A stretch of DNA of 64,000 nucleotides from Sitta carolinensis (Eukaryota > Chordata > Aves > Passeriformes > Sittidae). Shown here piece by piece: positions 1-13,229 of this stretch. The notes below the pieces were generated by a model. The model searched no databases, had not been told where the DNA came from, and saw only the letters and a list, made by a program, of their open reading frames with translations. The stretch spans positions 116,287,655-116,351,654 of the forward strand of contig CM063283.1 in assembly GCA_032173965.1 (NCBI GenBank), read 5' to 3'. The position numbers were made by a program, and so were the translations under genes. Each line of letters opens with the position of its first letter. The first letter of the stretch is position 1.

Positions 1-820
1 TTAGAAAGCTGCTTGCTAAGGCCTGGACTTCCTCCCTGGTAGCAAACAAGTCTCCTTCTGTTCCCCTGAAAATCAGCTGGGAGGAAGCAAGATAGGGGGG
101 TGGTTTCCGAAATGCTGTGGATTGTGATTACAGACACAGCTTCAGAACCCGCGGGCTGGGGGCAGGGGCTGCAGGAAAATCCAGGTTCTCTTTGCACAAG
201 GGGACACAAGCCTTTGGTCAGCAGCGTTCTCAGACAGCCTGACAGCAAAGGACCTGCTCATTCTGGTGAAAGGAAGAAAATAATTTGAGAATTGTCCCTT
301 CCTAAAGAACATGTCTTTTGCTTTGGAGTTTTCTATATATAGTGAGGTGATTATTTCAGAATGGAAAATGTTTGTTCAGGAAGGAAAGGCTCTGAGATCA
401 GTGGAGTCAAATCTCACCCACATGCTGCCGACTCCATTGGACTCTTCTGCCCAGCAGCAGAGACTCGGGAGAATTCTGCAGGGATGAGGGTACTGTTCGG
501 GAATTGCCCACTTGCACCAAATTTCTCTGTGTTTAACATTTGGTTCAAGCCCTGGTCTGCCATGGTGTGGTGGGCCTGAAGTAAGATCTGATGATTTCTC
601 CAGGAAAAATAAATGCAGATGGCGTGACCTTTTTCCCTCTGACAAACCATGTTTATCATCCACAACCGTTGTGCTGGGATGCAGTGACATCCCACAAATA
701 CTCTGGACTGTGGATGCCAGCAGCAAATGGAAGCAGTGCCACACTGAGCAGTGTGTGCAGAAGAGGCAGCATGCAAATATCAGATCCCACAAAGAGGCAT
801 AGGGAGCCGTCTGAGGAGAG
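1..820. other. No gene recognised
   Basis: Short open frames exist on both strands, but none shows a splice structure, a domain or a recognisable protein. Two short frames at 361-579 and 512-802 look like chance openings. No repeat family was identified here. Confidence 0.5.
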
Positions 821-825
821 ACCAG

Positions 826-1126
826 GAACACACACACGGACACAGACACACACAGACACACACAGACACACACAGACAGACACAGACAGACAAAGACACA
901 GACACACAGACACAGACACACAGACACAGAGAGACACAGACACAGATAGACACACACACACATACAGAGACACACACACGGAGAAACACTGACAGATAGA
1001 CACATACAAACACACACAGACACACTGACAGACACACACACACAAACACACATACAGAGACACACACATACAGAGACACACGCACACACAGACACACACA
1101 GACACACACAGACACACACAACACAC

Positions 1127-1168
<42 letters not shown>
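826..1168. repeat. CA-rich simple repeat, (CA)n with GACACA variants
   Basis: About 340 bases of interrupted dinucleotide repeat. The first two thirds are GACACA/GACACACA mixtures with occasional ACGG, TAGA and TACAGAGA interruptions, and the last part is nearly pure CA. It is followed by a short GGAA run (about 1182-1196). The long low-complexity open frames on both strands (Cys/Val-rich on minus, Thr/His-rich on plus) are by-products of the repeat and are not genes. Confidence 0.95.
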
Positions 1169-1170
<2 letters not shown>

Positions 1171-1679
1171 GCCCGCCCGAGGAAGGAAGGAAGGAAGAAT
1201 GAACTGGTGTGGTGCAGCTCCATCTTGTGGGAGTTTATGTCTCACACAATCCTGATTTCACGGATTTTAGTTGTCTGTGGTGTAGCATTGCTTATGAGTC
1301 CCAGACACTGACCAGTGTGCCTGCTAAACGTATCGTGTTTGAGCTATCTAAAAACCCCCAAAAGAATATATCATTACCTTGCAGTTTAAGCTGCCACGAT
1401 GCACGTAAATTTGACAAACATGTGACCGTTAGGTAACACCATATGATCTAATCCAAGTCACAATTACTGGGTTAAAAGTGCACATATGAGCCTACTATTC
1501 ACTTTAAAAGTTAGTCAGTGCTCCAGGTTAAATCCCAGCCCTGTTGCTCCTCCAATGATGGAATCAGGCTACAAATCACTATTTTGCTGATCCTGTTTTA
1601 CATAACTTTAAGGGCCATAAGTGATGCAGAAGAAGGAAGAAAATTTGGTTTATGAGTCAATTTAATTATTCTTAAATAT

Positions 1680-2310
1680 CCAGAAATAACTCAGGCCACT
1701 GAGAGATGTTGTGAGATGAGAGAAGGGACAGGTAATTCAGGAGGAATATAGAAATGTTATCCAAGAAAGCAGAAAAGGGGAAGGGAAAACCAGAGCCCAC
1801 GTGGAGTCAAATATGACAAGAGATGTGAAGTGAAATAAGAGAGGCTTCTGCAGATATGTCTGTAGCAATAAGAAAACTAAGGAAGACGTGGACCCACGGC
1901 CAAATGGGGCCATCAGCCCAGTGATGAAGGACATGGAACAGAAGCCTTCAGGGGCTGTGGGTCTCTGAGACCAAAGGGAAGCTCAAGAGAAAGGAATATA
2001 TACCTCCAGTGGAGCAGGCTGACATAGGGACCACTTTTAACAGAGACCTGAAAGGATGCACCCATGGGTAGGGAGGGAGTTGGGTAACATCCCTTTGAGC
2101 CCACTTGTGATTTTCTTTGAGAGGGCATGGTGATGAAGGGAGGTTCCTGATGGCTGGAAGAAAGCAAATATCACTCCTGTCTTCCAGAAGGGCAAAAAGG
2201 AAGATCCAGGGAACTACAGGCCAGTCAGCCTCACCTCTGTCCTTAGAAAGGTGATAGAGCAAACCCTCCTGAAAATCATTTCCAAACACAAGAAGGCACA
2301 AAGGTGGTTG
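1680..2310 (+). mobile_element. CR1-like LINE reverse-transcriptase fragment
   Basis: A degenerate non-LTR retrotransposon fragment. Around 2160-2300 the + strand translation contains the reverse-transcriptase landmark NYRPVSLTS, followed by a lysine-rich stretch ending in VIEQ. This is the fingers region typical of avian CR1 ORF2. Upstream sequence has the composition of the same element but is too decayed to delimit, so the left boundary is approximate. A tRNA-type SINE follows immediately. Confidence 0.7.
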
Positions 2311-2322
2311 TGAGTAATTAGC

Positions 2323-2464
2323 CAAGATTTTAGCTCAGTTTTTGAGAGCATGATGCTAATGATGCCAAGGTTGTGGGTTCAATCCCTGTATGGACCATTC
2401 ACTTAAGAGTTGGACTTGGTCATCCTTGTGGATCCTTTCCAGCTAAGAATATTCTGTGATTTAT
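2323..2464 (+). mobile_element. tRNA-derived SINE with CR1 tail, TguSINE1-like
   Basis: A tRNA-like head has an A-box-like TAGCTCAGT near 2331 and a B box GGGTTCAATCCC near 2375-2387. It is followed by a body containing AAGAGTTGGACTTGGTCATC and a CR1-type tail ending AATATTCTGTGATT. A tRNA head joined to a CR1 3' end is the known architecture of TguSINE1, described from zebra finch and other passerines. The promoter boxes have substitutions, so the copy is probably inactive. The family name comes from memory of its consensus. Confidence 0.75.
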
Positions 2465-4790
2465 GAAGAGAAAATCATGCTCAAGTAACCAAATAGCCTC
2501 ATACAAATAGATGATTTAGTGTAAGAGAGGAGATCAGCAGGTGTTGGTGGCTCAGCTTTAGTAAGGCTCTAATCAGGAAGGATGATAACCACAGTCACAA
2601 TTCCACAGTGATTTGGATTGAAAGGGACTTTGAAATTATCTAGCTCCAGCCTCCCCTTCCATTGTCAGAGACTCTTTTCACTAGACCAGGTTGCTGCAAA
2701 CTGGCCTTCAACTCTTCTAGTAACCAAATGGGTTAAACCCTTCTCACATCACCTTTATGAACACCTGCATAGGATGTTTTACCCCTCATTTCCTTTAAAT
2801 TGAATGACACCTTAGGTAACTGCAGAGAATGTCAGTCCCACAGCTAGTGCACAGAGCCACTGATTTTAAAGCCAAAGTGTTAGTTTCCCTTTAAATATTT
2901 TTTTCCACAAGCTGTAATGTAATTTTATACTTAGCATTTCAAAGTTTGTGATACTCTTCTCCTCTATGATATTCTCCTTGATGACCAAGAGCAGGGTCCT
3001 ATCTATTACTCAAGATGGAGTCTTTGGCTTCCATCCAAAGATGGAATTTCCAGTTTATAGCATTTATATTTTCCTGCCTTACAAAATGTAAACACTTTCC
3101 AGAAGTTTGTCAGGCAATACTATAAAACCTCCCTGATGGGCTCTACTGTCAGTGTCCATGAGGTGAGTGATACAGTAAAAAAGGTGTAAAATACCAGGGC
3201 ATATCTATAAATCAAATCTATGTAATGCCAAATATCTTCAAACAAGCAGATCTGCTTCCAAACAATAAATCCTCCTCGTGTGGTCTTTCTAAAAAGAATC
3301 AGGTCAGAGAGTGTTGCACCCTGACAACTGATGAAACAAGCCAGAAATTTATTTTCTCAACTGTTGGCCCAGTATAAAGCAGGGCAGATAGACAATCTGG
3401 ATGGGTTGCATTTCACCCTGCAGCAGTAGCTCGAACTACTTCTTGTGCATGAAGAGCTCTCTCAGAAACCACAGACAAGCCTGTTTGCTCCACAGCTTCC
3501 TCCTCCTCTTGGACATCCCCACAGCAGCAACCACAGCTCCCTTAGAGAGATCTTGCCCCAAACACTGTGCATTGCACAGCACAGCATGCTGGCCAAGGTC
3601 TCTCCTCGTGTTCCCTGTGTAGCAGCAGCTCTCTTAGTGCAGCGCTCCTTCAGCACTCTGATTCCCATTCTGTATTTCAACAGTGAAATTGCAACCAGTT
3701 TTACTTGTGTAGTTGTTGCTGTTGTTGAGTTGAGGCCAAATACTGTGCTGTCCTTGGCTAAGGCATCAGACTTCCCTGTATGAACAACTACTTGAAAAAG
3801 ATAATAGAGAGAAATGTAGAATCCACAGAAATGAAGAGGCTGATTTCTATACCTGAGAAGTGTGGTGTTAACAGCACAGGTGCAAGTAGGGTGTGGAAAT
3901 GCTAATTTCTCTGATGGAAACTATTGGAATTTAATTTTAATTAGACTCTTACATTGTCTCTGCATTCCAGAATGGACATAATAGGCATGCATAACTGCAG
4001 CAATTGATAATAGAAACAATTTTTAATCAATTCTACTATATTAGAAGTCAAATATTTGGTAAATATCCAATGCAGTAGATATATTTAGGAGAGATTTCTT
4101 TAAAAGTGTTTTGAAAAATTACTGGTCTGTTAGCTTGAATGTAACAGAATGCAAAACTGTCCTGGGTGCAATCTTATAAAACAGACCAATTCAGCTCAAA
4201 AGCAGGATACATAATTTAATAGCCCAAGATATTAACAATATCTTAATAACTTAACTAACAATGTTGTAAATTTCTGGTGACTGGCAACTCCTCAGTGGAA
4301 ATATGTCTGTGAGGGGCTTTGCTTCGGGTTTCTTTTTGTTTTGTTTTAATGTTTTGTTTATTTGTGTTTTGGTGGGTTTTGTTTGTGGGTTAGCGGTTTT
4401 TTTTGCCTAATATATGTTATTAAATCAAGGAGAAGATAATTCAGTGACATTCTATGGCATGTGTTTTACAAGATGACAGTCCAATTCACAGTGCTCTTTT
4501 TGAGGATTTGGAATTTATGACTGCTAGCAACTGCATCGCAGAGTCATTTAAATCCTACAGTTCTGAAGATAAAACCCAGAGTTACATGTGTGATTAGACT
4601 GTAGATCTTATAATTGCAAGACATAATGAAACAAAAGGGTCAAAAAGATTCAAGGATTAGATTTTTTCAAGGATAAGAATATGCAGTGTTACATTATCAT
4701 GATTGCGAACAAAAACCCCCAACCTTAATTATGTGAACATGTCTCTGCTATGTCCCATCGAAATCTACCTCTTTTAGTTTAAAACCATTT
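2465..4790. other. Non-coding interval, no gene recognised
   Basis: AT-rich sequence with only short frames. An open frame at 3445-3783 has no start context, splice signals or domain features. I see no repeat I can name. There is a T/G-rich stretch (TTTTGTTT-type) around 4330-4400. Confidence 0.45.
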
Positions 4791-4799
4791 TTCCATGTC

Positions 4800-5240
4800 C
4801 TGTCACTACTTTATTTTTCTTATAAGCCCCCTTTAAGTAATGAAAAGCTGTAACAAGGTGACCTTGGAGGCTCGTCCTCTCCTGGCTGGATACCCGCAGC
4901 TCTCCCAGCCTGTCTCCACAGTAGAGGGGATCCATCCTTCAGACCGTCTCTGCAGCCTACTCTGGCATCCCACCAGCAGCTCCACATCCTTCTGCTGTTG
5001 GTCTCCAGAGCTGGAGGCAGCTCTGCAGTGGGGTCTCACCTGGCAGAGAAGGGAAGAATCGCTTCCCTGGACCCAGACCCACTCAATTTTCTGGGCTGCC
5101 AGCACACACATCTGGCTCACGTCCAGTGGTTCATCCTCTGGTGTCCCCAGCCTTGGCAGCACTGCTCTCAGTTCTCCATGCCCAGCCTCCATTGACACCA
5201 GTGGTTGTCCCACTCCAGGCTCTGTGGTTCCTTAACGAAG
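4800..5240 (-). mobile_element. CR1 LINE fragment
   Basis: The + strand reads as the reverse complement of a CR1 3' region. It has the characteristic run CAGCAGCTCCACATCCTTCTG, then the CAGAGCTGGAGGCAG motif, then GGGTCTCACC. Essentially the same arrangement recurs in the better-preserved copy at 33.1-33.8 kb. The 126-residue minus frame and the 131-residue plus frame over this stretch are repeat-derived. Confidence 0.75.
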
Positions 5241-5369
5241 GCAAAATATGATCTTCAGCAACTGAACATTCTCCATTCATCCTGGATCTGACAAACCTGA
5301 GAAAGTGTTCAAAGTAAAATCATGTGAGCAGGGAGCACAACAGCAGAGGAATCAGAAAAACCTATGTTG

Positions 5370-5625
5370 TTTTTTAATCTGAGCAGGGAGGTTCAGATGA
5401 CATTAGGAAGCATTTCTTTAAGAGAAAAGCTGGTCAAACACTGTAACAGACTTTCTAGAAAGATGGTCAGTGCCCTAGGCCTGTTGGTGTTCAAGAGGCA
5501 TTTGAACATTGACCTCAATGCCTTAAAGCTTTAACTTTTGCTCAGCCTTGAAGCAGTCAAGCAATTGGACTAGATGATCCTTGCAGGCCCCTTCCAAGTG
5601 GAACTATTCTATTCTAATATAGACT
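5370..5625 (+). mobile_element. CR1 3' end
   Basis: The sense CR1 3' terminus is recognisable from TTGGACTAGATGATCCTTGC, then CCCCTTCCAAGT, then the short terminal repeat ATTCTATTCTA at about 5605-5617. The upstream part (AGGAAGCATTTCTTTAAGAG and following) is the usual end of CR1 ORF2. Confidence 0.75.
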
Positions 5626-8450
5626 AAGAATAATATCTTCTGGTTTCATTACTGTCAAAGGTGAAAGACTCTTCTTAGCACTTTCCCAGGTCCGTTCCAT
5701 GCCATGTCCAGACCTGCACTTAGAAAGCCTGCACATTCCACATCACTCACCTGGGAAACCCTGGGACCTGCCGTGGCACAGCCACAGGACAGAATGAGTA
5801 ATATGCAGATTTTAGAACTCCGTGGTTCTGAGGAACATTATCCTTCTCCTATATTACAAACAACTGCAGATCTCCTGTTTTATTTGAACAATTGATTATT
5901 TCTCGAATAAAGAAGCAAAACACAAGGTTTAAGTATTGTTTACAGAAAATTAGCACATCTCACAGCACTTTCTTTGTGACTGAGTGATTTTGTGCATCAC
6001 AGGTTTTATGTTCACTCTTGCTGTAGCCTTGGAGACTGATACAGAGCCCACTATGCTGCAGTCACTACTTGTACAAACTCCACCTACAAACTTCATCTTC
6101 CTTTCCAGAGCAAATGATTAGTCACATAAATTCTTTGAAATTCTGCACCTGAAATTCTCAGAGTGTGTTACTTGAGATTACAATAACAAAGTAGGTAAGA
6201 AATTTCTGCATTAGTGATGGGGAGAAGAAAGAGAAGAATGAAACACGGCAAAGAAGTGATTATTTCCTGTTCCTTTCCTGTGGGAGGAAGCAGAGAGCTC
6301 TTACAAAAAAACCACTGAACATGGAAGGAGGAAAAAGTTTGAGGAATGAGTTAAAACAGGTCAAATTCATCTGAAATGGACAAGGAAATAAGTCAAACTT
6401 TGAACCTTCCTATTTTAAATTAGGAAGATGGCAAAGTGAAAGTGGAAGAAACCAGTGCAGAAGGTGAAGGAGATACTAGAAGTCCTTAATGGCTGAGGAC
6501 TTTAAGGGTTTAGATTGAAACAGAAGAGGAGAAAATTAATCAAGGGTAGAGAACATCAGAGCAAGAAAAGAATTAACAGTGGAGAAGTGTGAGCCATGGC
6601 TGAGCAGAAAAAATTGCCAGAAACTGAAAAAAGAAAGGCTGGCAGGGTGGATCTAGTGACAGCAACACCAAACAGCTGAACACAGCACAGCTCTGAAGAG
6701 AACATGAAAGGAAGCAGGGTAGATGGAAAATCAGCAATGGAAAAGCAACAGTGCAGCACTCCCCTGGCACCTGACTCAGTTCAAACAACATAAGTTATCA
6801 ACTTAGACCTGAGAAATGTCAAATAAAGGCATTGAAGCTGCTAAAGGACTCAGGACATAGACAGGGAGACCATGAAGCTGCCAGAGACAGATGCATTTCT
6901 TACAGCGTGCATTTCAGAAACAGCAGGAAAAAGCAAAGGTGAGATTAAAATCAACAACATGACCAGTTGAATAAGCAGAAAAGATGGATATTACTCCAAT
7001 TGAGGGGGACAGAAGGAAGCAGCAGCTCCTACAAATCGATGCAGATTTTAAATTTATACTTACCATGGGAAAACAAAAACAAGGCAGAGAAAGAATCTTA
7101 CAAAGGCAATGGGAACCACTAACAGATAAGGGTAACAAGATGGAGAAATAGCATCAGCAAGATGGGAGGAATAAAAAAAGTAAGAATGGCACATAAAAAA
7201 AGAACCCTCCCTCAAAGCATTCGAAAAATAATAAACAGACAATTGTCATAGTAGGACCTTAGGGTGCAGGACTGTACCAGAGGAAAAGTGCATAATTGCA
7301 GGGGAAAGCATAAAAATTAAGAATAAACAGAATTTCAAGAATGTATTCCTAAGGGTTTGTTAAATGATGGGAGAGGGCAGAAAAAGTAACTAGAAGTTAT
7401 ATAAAAGACTGTGTATTAACAGTCCACAAAGCTACAAATTAATGAAAAATGTATAAAAAGCAAAAATCTTTTTTTTTTTTTGGCATCACTCCAGCAAGGA
7501 CCCTTTCCTGCTGGATAAGAACGTGCTCCATTCCTGCAGTCCTCCTCCCTGTGACAGACTAGATCAGGACTGCACTGTTTATCAACCCCTGCAACTGCCA
7601 GCAAACTGTCTGCTCTGCACTGGTGGCAGAAAATTAAAACCTTCCTTGGTGCTGCTTTCTCCTCTCAGAATAGAAAGTGCTTTCCTCCCCATTATGAAAC
7701 CCATTCCCAGCCCAGAACAAAGGCTGGAAGTTTCTGGCAAGTACAGATCTCACCACAAGAAAGCAGGGGCCAGCACCATTTATATTGCTTCCTCCCTTGC
7801 CATCCATGTGTGGGGCCCCAAAGCGATGACATTGTGGCTCAGATGCTATAAGGCCAAATTCATAGACCAGAGACTCCCTGGAGACTGAATAGATGTCTGC
7901 GTCAAGTTAGGAGATCCTGGAAGCAGAAATAATAGCAGGATGAATCTGAGAGGAGGAGATGTTGCAGAGCTAGGAGTCAGAACACTGAAGAGGGAGTTTC
8001 CCTTTGCTAGTCCTGTTCTTCCGAGCCTCCTGGGTAAAAGTCGGTGTATGTGATTCTGGTTTAAACATCAATGTGGATGGGGAATTCTGCCTTGGGGAAA
8101 GCAGCACTATGTCTGCTGACAAACATTACAATACTGGTGATCCTTGAAATATCAGGAAATTGGTTGGAATAATGTCATCTGCCAGGAGGGTAGAGACATC
8201 ATGTAGCTGGGAGTTTGACAAAATCTGCTCACAGTCCAAATACAGATTGCATTTCGTTTTCTGAAAGTCTTGTTGTAGATCCATACTAGTCAAATTTACA
8301 CCATTTTACAACTGAAAAGACTCTGTGCCATCAACCTCTGAATATATGGAAGACCTCAAACTACAACTCCTTTCAACTTGTAACCAAGAGGGGTTTGAAA
8401 TGCTGATCCCAGTACACTGATATTGTGCCAGTAATATTTTTTAATGAAAT
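5626..8450. other. Non-coding interval, no gene recognised
   Basis: Purine-rich on the + strand, notably 6200-7400. The minus frames at 6556-7242 are hydrophobic or Ser/Phe-rich because of that base composition. A frame at 7523-7888 (121 codons) has no family resemblance I can see. There is a poly-T run at about 7469-7481. Confidence 0.45.
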
Positions 8451-8459
8451 AAACATAAG

Positions 8460-8525
8460 TAATGTCAATCCTTCTTGCAGTTGAACTAGATGATTATTGG
8501 TCTCTTTTAACTGTTCTATTCTGCT
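8460..8525 (+). mobile_element. Short CR1 3' end remnant
   Basis: TTGAACTAGATGATTATTGG followed by TCTCTTTTAACTGTTCTATTCTG matches the consensus ending of CR1 (…GATGATC…TTCCAACTATTCTATTCT) with several substitutions. Only the last 60 or so bases are recognisable. Confidence 0.55.
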
Positions 8526-10865
8526 TTTTCATATATGCTTCAAAACACCTTTTGGTCTAACTATTTCATTAAAGTGGAACCTCTGCTTTATTGGTCACCT
8601 AGTGCAATCACTAATTCCTTTAATTCCTGCTTTCCAGGACACAGATACCAACCTGTACCCAGGAACTGCTCTGTGGCACTCTCCTAGAAACAGCCCTACT
8701 GCTGACAACCATTGATTGGAAAATCAGCAACAGAGTTTAAGTCAAAAGTCGATTAATTACTGCTCAGTGTTTCATCAACTTTTCATGTACTACTGACAAA
8801 TGTCTTACAGACATCCTTTACTTCTTTCTCTCCAATGTGTAAAAAAATCCTTTTTTTTTTTTTTTTTTTCCCTTCATGCTTTTCCTCTTGGAGGTGTGAA
8901 ATTTGGTCATATCCCCATTCTGCAGACAGGGAATTGAGACAGACGTGAGGAGGAAACAATGTAAGAGTCAGATTTTTGAAAGCTTTCAAGTCAGCAAAGA
9001 AACTGTGAAACAGTCAGCGTGTAACCTGTGCATTTGGAGAGAAGAACAAGGCAGGGTCTTTAGCACTTAAAAACAAATGAAGCTCTGAGAAGCTTGAGTC
9101 TGCTGATCAAAGAGGCTGCAGGAACACCACCCCAAACACCAAGTCCCTAAATACAGGCATAAAGATTACTTTTGGAACTTCAGCTTCCCTCAGTGGAATT
9201 TAAAGGCTCCTGTCTTGATCAGTAACTCTTTGAAAAAAAAAAAAAATCCACAATGTACAATAACTCACACTGCAGTTTGGCCTGTTCAGAGAGCAAAAGT
9301 AAACTGAGCAGTGTTTCAAGAGCAGCACAGATGTTATCTGCAGCACAGCAGCACATGCAGTGCCAGTTTATCAGGGGTACCATACCATGAGTACAATCCA
9401 GGTTTATTCACAAAATGCAGAGAATTGCTGAATGTAAATGCAACAGATACATTTGGTAATGTGTCCTTAAAACAGGGAAAGCAGCAGGCAGCACAGGAGC
9501 TCTGTGGTAGATGAGGAGATGAAGAGTGCTCCCAGTGAGCAAAAGGAAGGCAGGTGGAGGTTGGCATCCCTTGACGAGGAACTTACGAGTGTCCTGCAAG
9601 ATCTAATTTTCAAAGCTGTAGTAATTTTTCCAAAATTGCTGATTCCAGCAGTGCCTAAAGTTAAGCTCTTGTTTCAACATGAAATAGGTAACACAACTTC
9701 AAGAAGTTTGGAATTATTAACACATAGATTTTAAAAGACCACAATATTGTGTAAAAATAAAGCAGGGAAACAAAATATCCTGGGATAGCAATGTACTTCT
9801 GTCACTGTGGGTGATGAACAAACTACACGAGACCTCGTTTATAAAAACTTTATCTGACTCCAGTCTTTATTCAAAACCTGACCTCCTTTATATATCTTCT
9901 AGAGCAGGCCATCTCACTGGTCAGAAGAGTGCCAGAACTCTTCATCCCATTGGCCCAAAACTGAAAGGCAGAGAGAAGTCCATCCCACAGAGAGGAATCC
10001 AAAACATCACTCTTGTTACAATAACACTCGTGATGTTTATGCCAAGCCTGTGAGAACACAAGGTCTTCCTGAAGCAAAACACCACGAAGAAACTGAGTCT
10101 AGAAACTCAGAAACCTCAGGCCCAGGAGCCTCAGACTACATCCCTCCACTGCCAAACAGGCATAAATTACATTTCTCGGAAATGCACATTGGCTGTAGAG
10201 TTAATGGCAGTCATCATTGCCTCTGACAATGTGTGCCCAACCCTTCCACTATTCCTGTCCAGGGCTCATACTGTAGTATGGAACAATTTCACAAGACATG
10301 TCATTTTCACCCTATAAATATCAGCACACTGGTACTTCCCCCAGATCCTCTGGTCCAAGTTCTCTGCAAACCAAAAACAACAGAAAAACAAAAACCCCAT
10401 CTTCAACATTCTTGTTTGCCACATCCGCTCAACTGTTGATTCACAAGTCTACATCGTTAAAGTACCAGTGTAAAACCTATCCCTCCAGGCTAGTATTTTA
10501 GCACATCCACATCTCACTTTCTCCTTCTCTACTGCAGTCTCCACAAGACAATAAAAACAAACCACTCTTGAAAAACCTCACCACTGTTTCCTGCACTTCC
10601 TAACTTCTGTGACAACACAGAGGATGATTGTTTCTGCTCTCCACTTCTGACATCACTGTCATTATATCTAAGGATATCTTCTAAATTCCTTTCTATCACT
10701 GTTTTTGATGGAGATAAGATTCAAATGAACATCAAAGAATGAGAAAATCACAGTATTTCCTTGACAGTGATGGTTTTTTGGGAGATGTTTACATTCTTAA
10801 CAATATGCAGGAAGCATGTCTCCTGTGACCAAGTTCCAGTGATTGCACAATGATCAAGGCCAAGT
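8526..10865. other. Non-coding interval, no gene recognised
   Basis: Contains a poly-T run near 8852-8870 and an A-run near 9233-9246. The short frames at 9311-9514, 9504-9734, 9811-10053 and 10233-10501 show no conserved motifs or splice architecture. Confidence 0.45.
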
Positions 10866-10985
10866 GGATGGGGCTTTAAGCATCTGGGTCTAGTGAAAGA
10901 TGTCCTTGCTCGTGGCAGAGGGGTGGATGAGATGGTTCTTAAAAGTCTCCTCCAACCTAAACCATTCTGTGATTCTGTGACTGTA
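10866..10985 (+). mobile_element. CR1 3' end
   Basis: TCTAGTGAAAGATGTCCTTG, then GGGGTGGATGAGATGG and CTCCAACCTAAACCATTCTG, end in the diagnostic TGTGATTCTGTGA. This is a typical truncated CR1 insertion of about 120 bases in sense orientation. Confidence 0.85.
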
Positions 10986-13030
10986 TCTGATTTTATTAAT
11001 CACAGCCTTTTTGATGACACAGATGTGTTTTGTGCAGTGTTTATGCTGTACACTCACAACTTCCCTGTGCATAATTCAAAAGTTGTGTTATCTCTGTATT
11101 TTATCACACTGCCCCTAGCCAGACAAAGTCTTGCCCTATCACTGAGTCCTCTCTGTGATATGACATTACAATAAAATGATTGAGAACTGAGGCTCAAACC
11201 ATATGTTCTCCCAGATCAAATTCTTGCCATGTTATCCTAGACTGGCAGATGAATCCAGCCCTCCACTCTTGCAGTAACAGCGAACAACAGGACAATATCC
11301 ATAATGCTACAACCATTTTAGGTAGGAACGTAGGAATGCTTCCAGGACACGGCCCTCCTGCTTAGCCAAGTACAGATCTGTAACTGTTTCCCAGTGCAAT
11401 ACTGATGATAACCAACTGATAACTTTCAGCTTGCACCCAAGTGGTTAAGAAAGCAGAACACGTAAGGGAAAATTCTTATAGATGATCAGAAGCACAGATC
11501 TTGTGTTGGTGAGTCAGCCGGTAGAGAGACTCAAGCTTCCTCGCAAGGTTCACCGGAATTAAAGCGTCTCCATCCTGTGGATACAGAGTACCCATCTATG
11601 GGGGTGATACCACCCGTTCTCTCCTCTCCTCCAGCGGTGCCGGTGTGTCCTGCCCAGGCTGGGATCCCGGCCGTGACTCTCTCTGGAGCACTCCCTGTTC
11701 CTCTAGGGTTCTCTAACATCAGCTCTGAGGTCAGGCAGGCAGGGCACCCTCCCAAACACGACGGACTATAGATAGCTGCTGCAGCAAATGCTTTTCATTA
11801 TGTACCTCCCCCTCTCAGCCCAGTGTGGGTGGGAGCAGCGTGGGGCCCCCGTGCTGCTCTGCTACGTGTTTTTTGTTATTTGGGGAGAGCTGCGCATTCC
11901 TCACATGATTTGAGTGTCACGCGGAGCCCTGGGGAAATCCTTAGAGGAGTGGGACATACAACAAGAAATCTGGAGGAGATTTCTAGCAACGACAGCCATC
12001 AGGCTCCAAAACACCCTTCCAAACTACAGAGGACATAGAAACAAAAATCCCATCTGTTTTCAAATGAGAGCCTGATAAAGTTGTGAGTGATTACAGGATT
12101 TTATATCTGTGACAGCAAAGGATCAGACACTCACAGACCCAAGAAGGGCTGCACACTGCATTCGCATCCTTTACCATGGAAATCTGACCCACTCTCCCTT
12201 CCTGGATTGCAAATGTGGTACCTTGTACTAAGGACAGGAAAGTAATCTCTCAGCCTGCTCCACCCCTTCAAAACAATTTGGGTCTTTGTTAAACCAAAGA
12301 TGCCTGGTTCACGTTTCAGTGTCAGCTCAGAGTTTGCACAGAAAATTGTCATGGATATAGAAATATAGGACTGAAAGGTCTTCCTGGGAAGGCTGGAGGC
12401 ACTGACCTCAGTGGCCATTCCTCAACGTGCTGCAATGCATTTTATTCCATTGCAATTTTCAGGATGCCAGTGTAACTGGAAATCCTGCAGGTTCTGTAGG
12501 GCCAGCAGGACAGGCGAATATTCCCTGTAAGTTTTATCCTGTAAGTAAAGAAAAATATAATTTCCAGAGCTATAACAAGATCAACAAAATGATAAACAGT
12601 TAGGAAAAGGAAACTTGAAGGGAAGCCTTCATGCCTGCAGGAACTGAACATGCATCTAGAACACAAACAGAAATACAGGAGCTCCCATAAGGTTCTGCAT
12701 CCTGTGCTGTAACCGTGGCTGCTGTGCTGGCTACCTCAGAATCTGCCAGAATTCACCTGGAAGGCAACACTAATAAAATAAATGTCAGAGAAACGCTTTC
12801 ATGTTATTGTTGATTAAATATGGCACTGTGCTGAGGACTGAGCTTTATGGTCCCAGTATTAAATATACATACTGACCAATCTCTTTATAAGTGACATTTT
12901 GAGATTGTAACTTATTTAAAGCAAAATACTAATTTGTGGATTTGCAAGATGTGTAGAAACATTGAATAGAACAGCATGTGCAACACCCACGGCATCTCAC
13001 ATAGTTGAGACTACCACGGCTCCTCAATAA
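10986..13030. other. Non-coding interval upstream of LCMT2; possible LTR-like patch
   Basis: No coding exons were recognised on either strand. The stretch 11480-11860 is more GC-rich, and its minus strand contains TTTAATTCCGGTGAACCTTG after a tandem of short open frames. That is reminiscent of an avian endogenous-retrovirus LTR, but I could not define ends. In mammals LCMT2 has the divergent neighbour ADAL. I looked for ADAL-like exons here on the minus strand and saw none. Confidence 0.4.
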
Positions 13031-13229
13031 CTCCCAGTAAAAGTCCTAAAGAGCAGTAGCACGAAACATTCACCACGGCTGCCACAGACACTTCTCCGGG
13101 CTGTCCATCTGTCCTCGGCACGGGCAGCCTGGGAACCTCAGCTGTGTCCCCAGCACAGCCATGCAGTCACCAGTGCCATCCCCGCCGGAATGCAGCACAG
13201 AGGGGAGAGCCTGCGCCGAGCCGCCAAGG

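Noticed and set aside
376..1245. 289-codon Cys/Val-rich minus frame and its overlapping relatives
   Set aside because: It is the translation of the (CA)n repeat. All frames over it are open and low-complexity.
10986..13030. Divergent ADAL gene expected from mammalian synteny
   Set aside because: No adenosine-deaminase-like motifs on the minus strand upstream of LCMT2, so the mammalian neighbour arrangement is not supported here.
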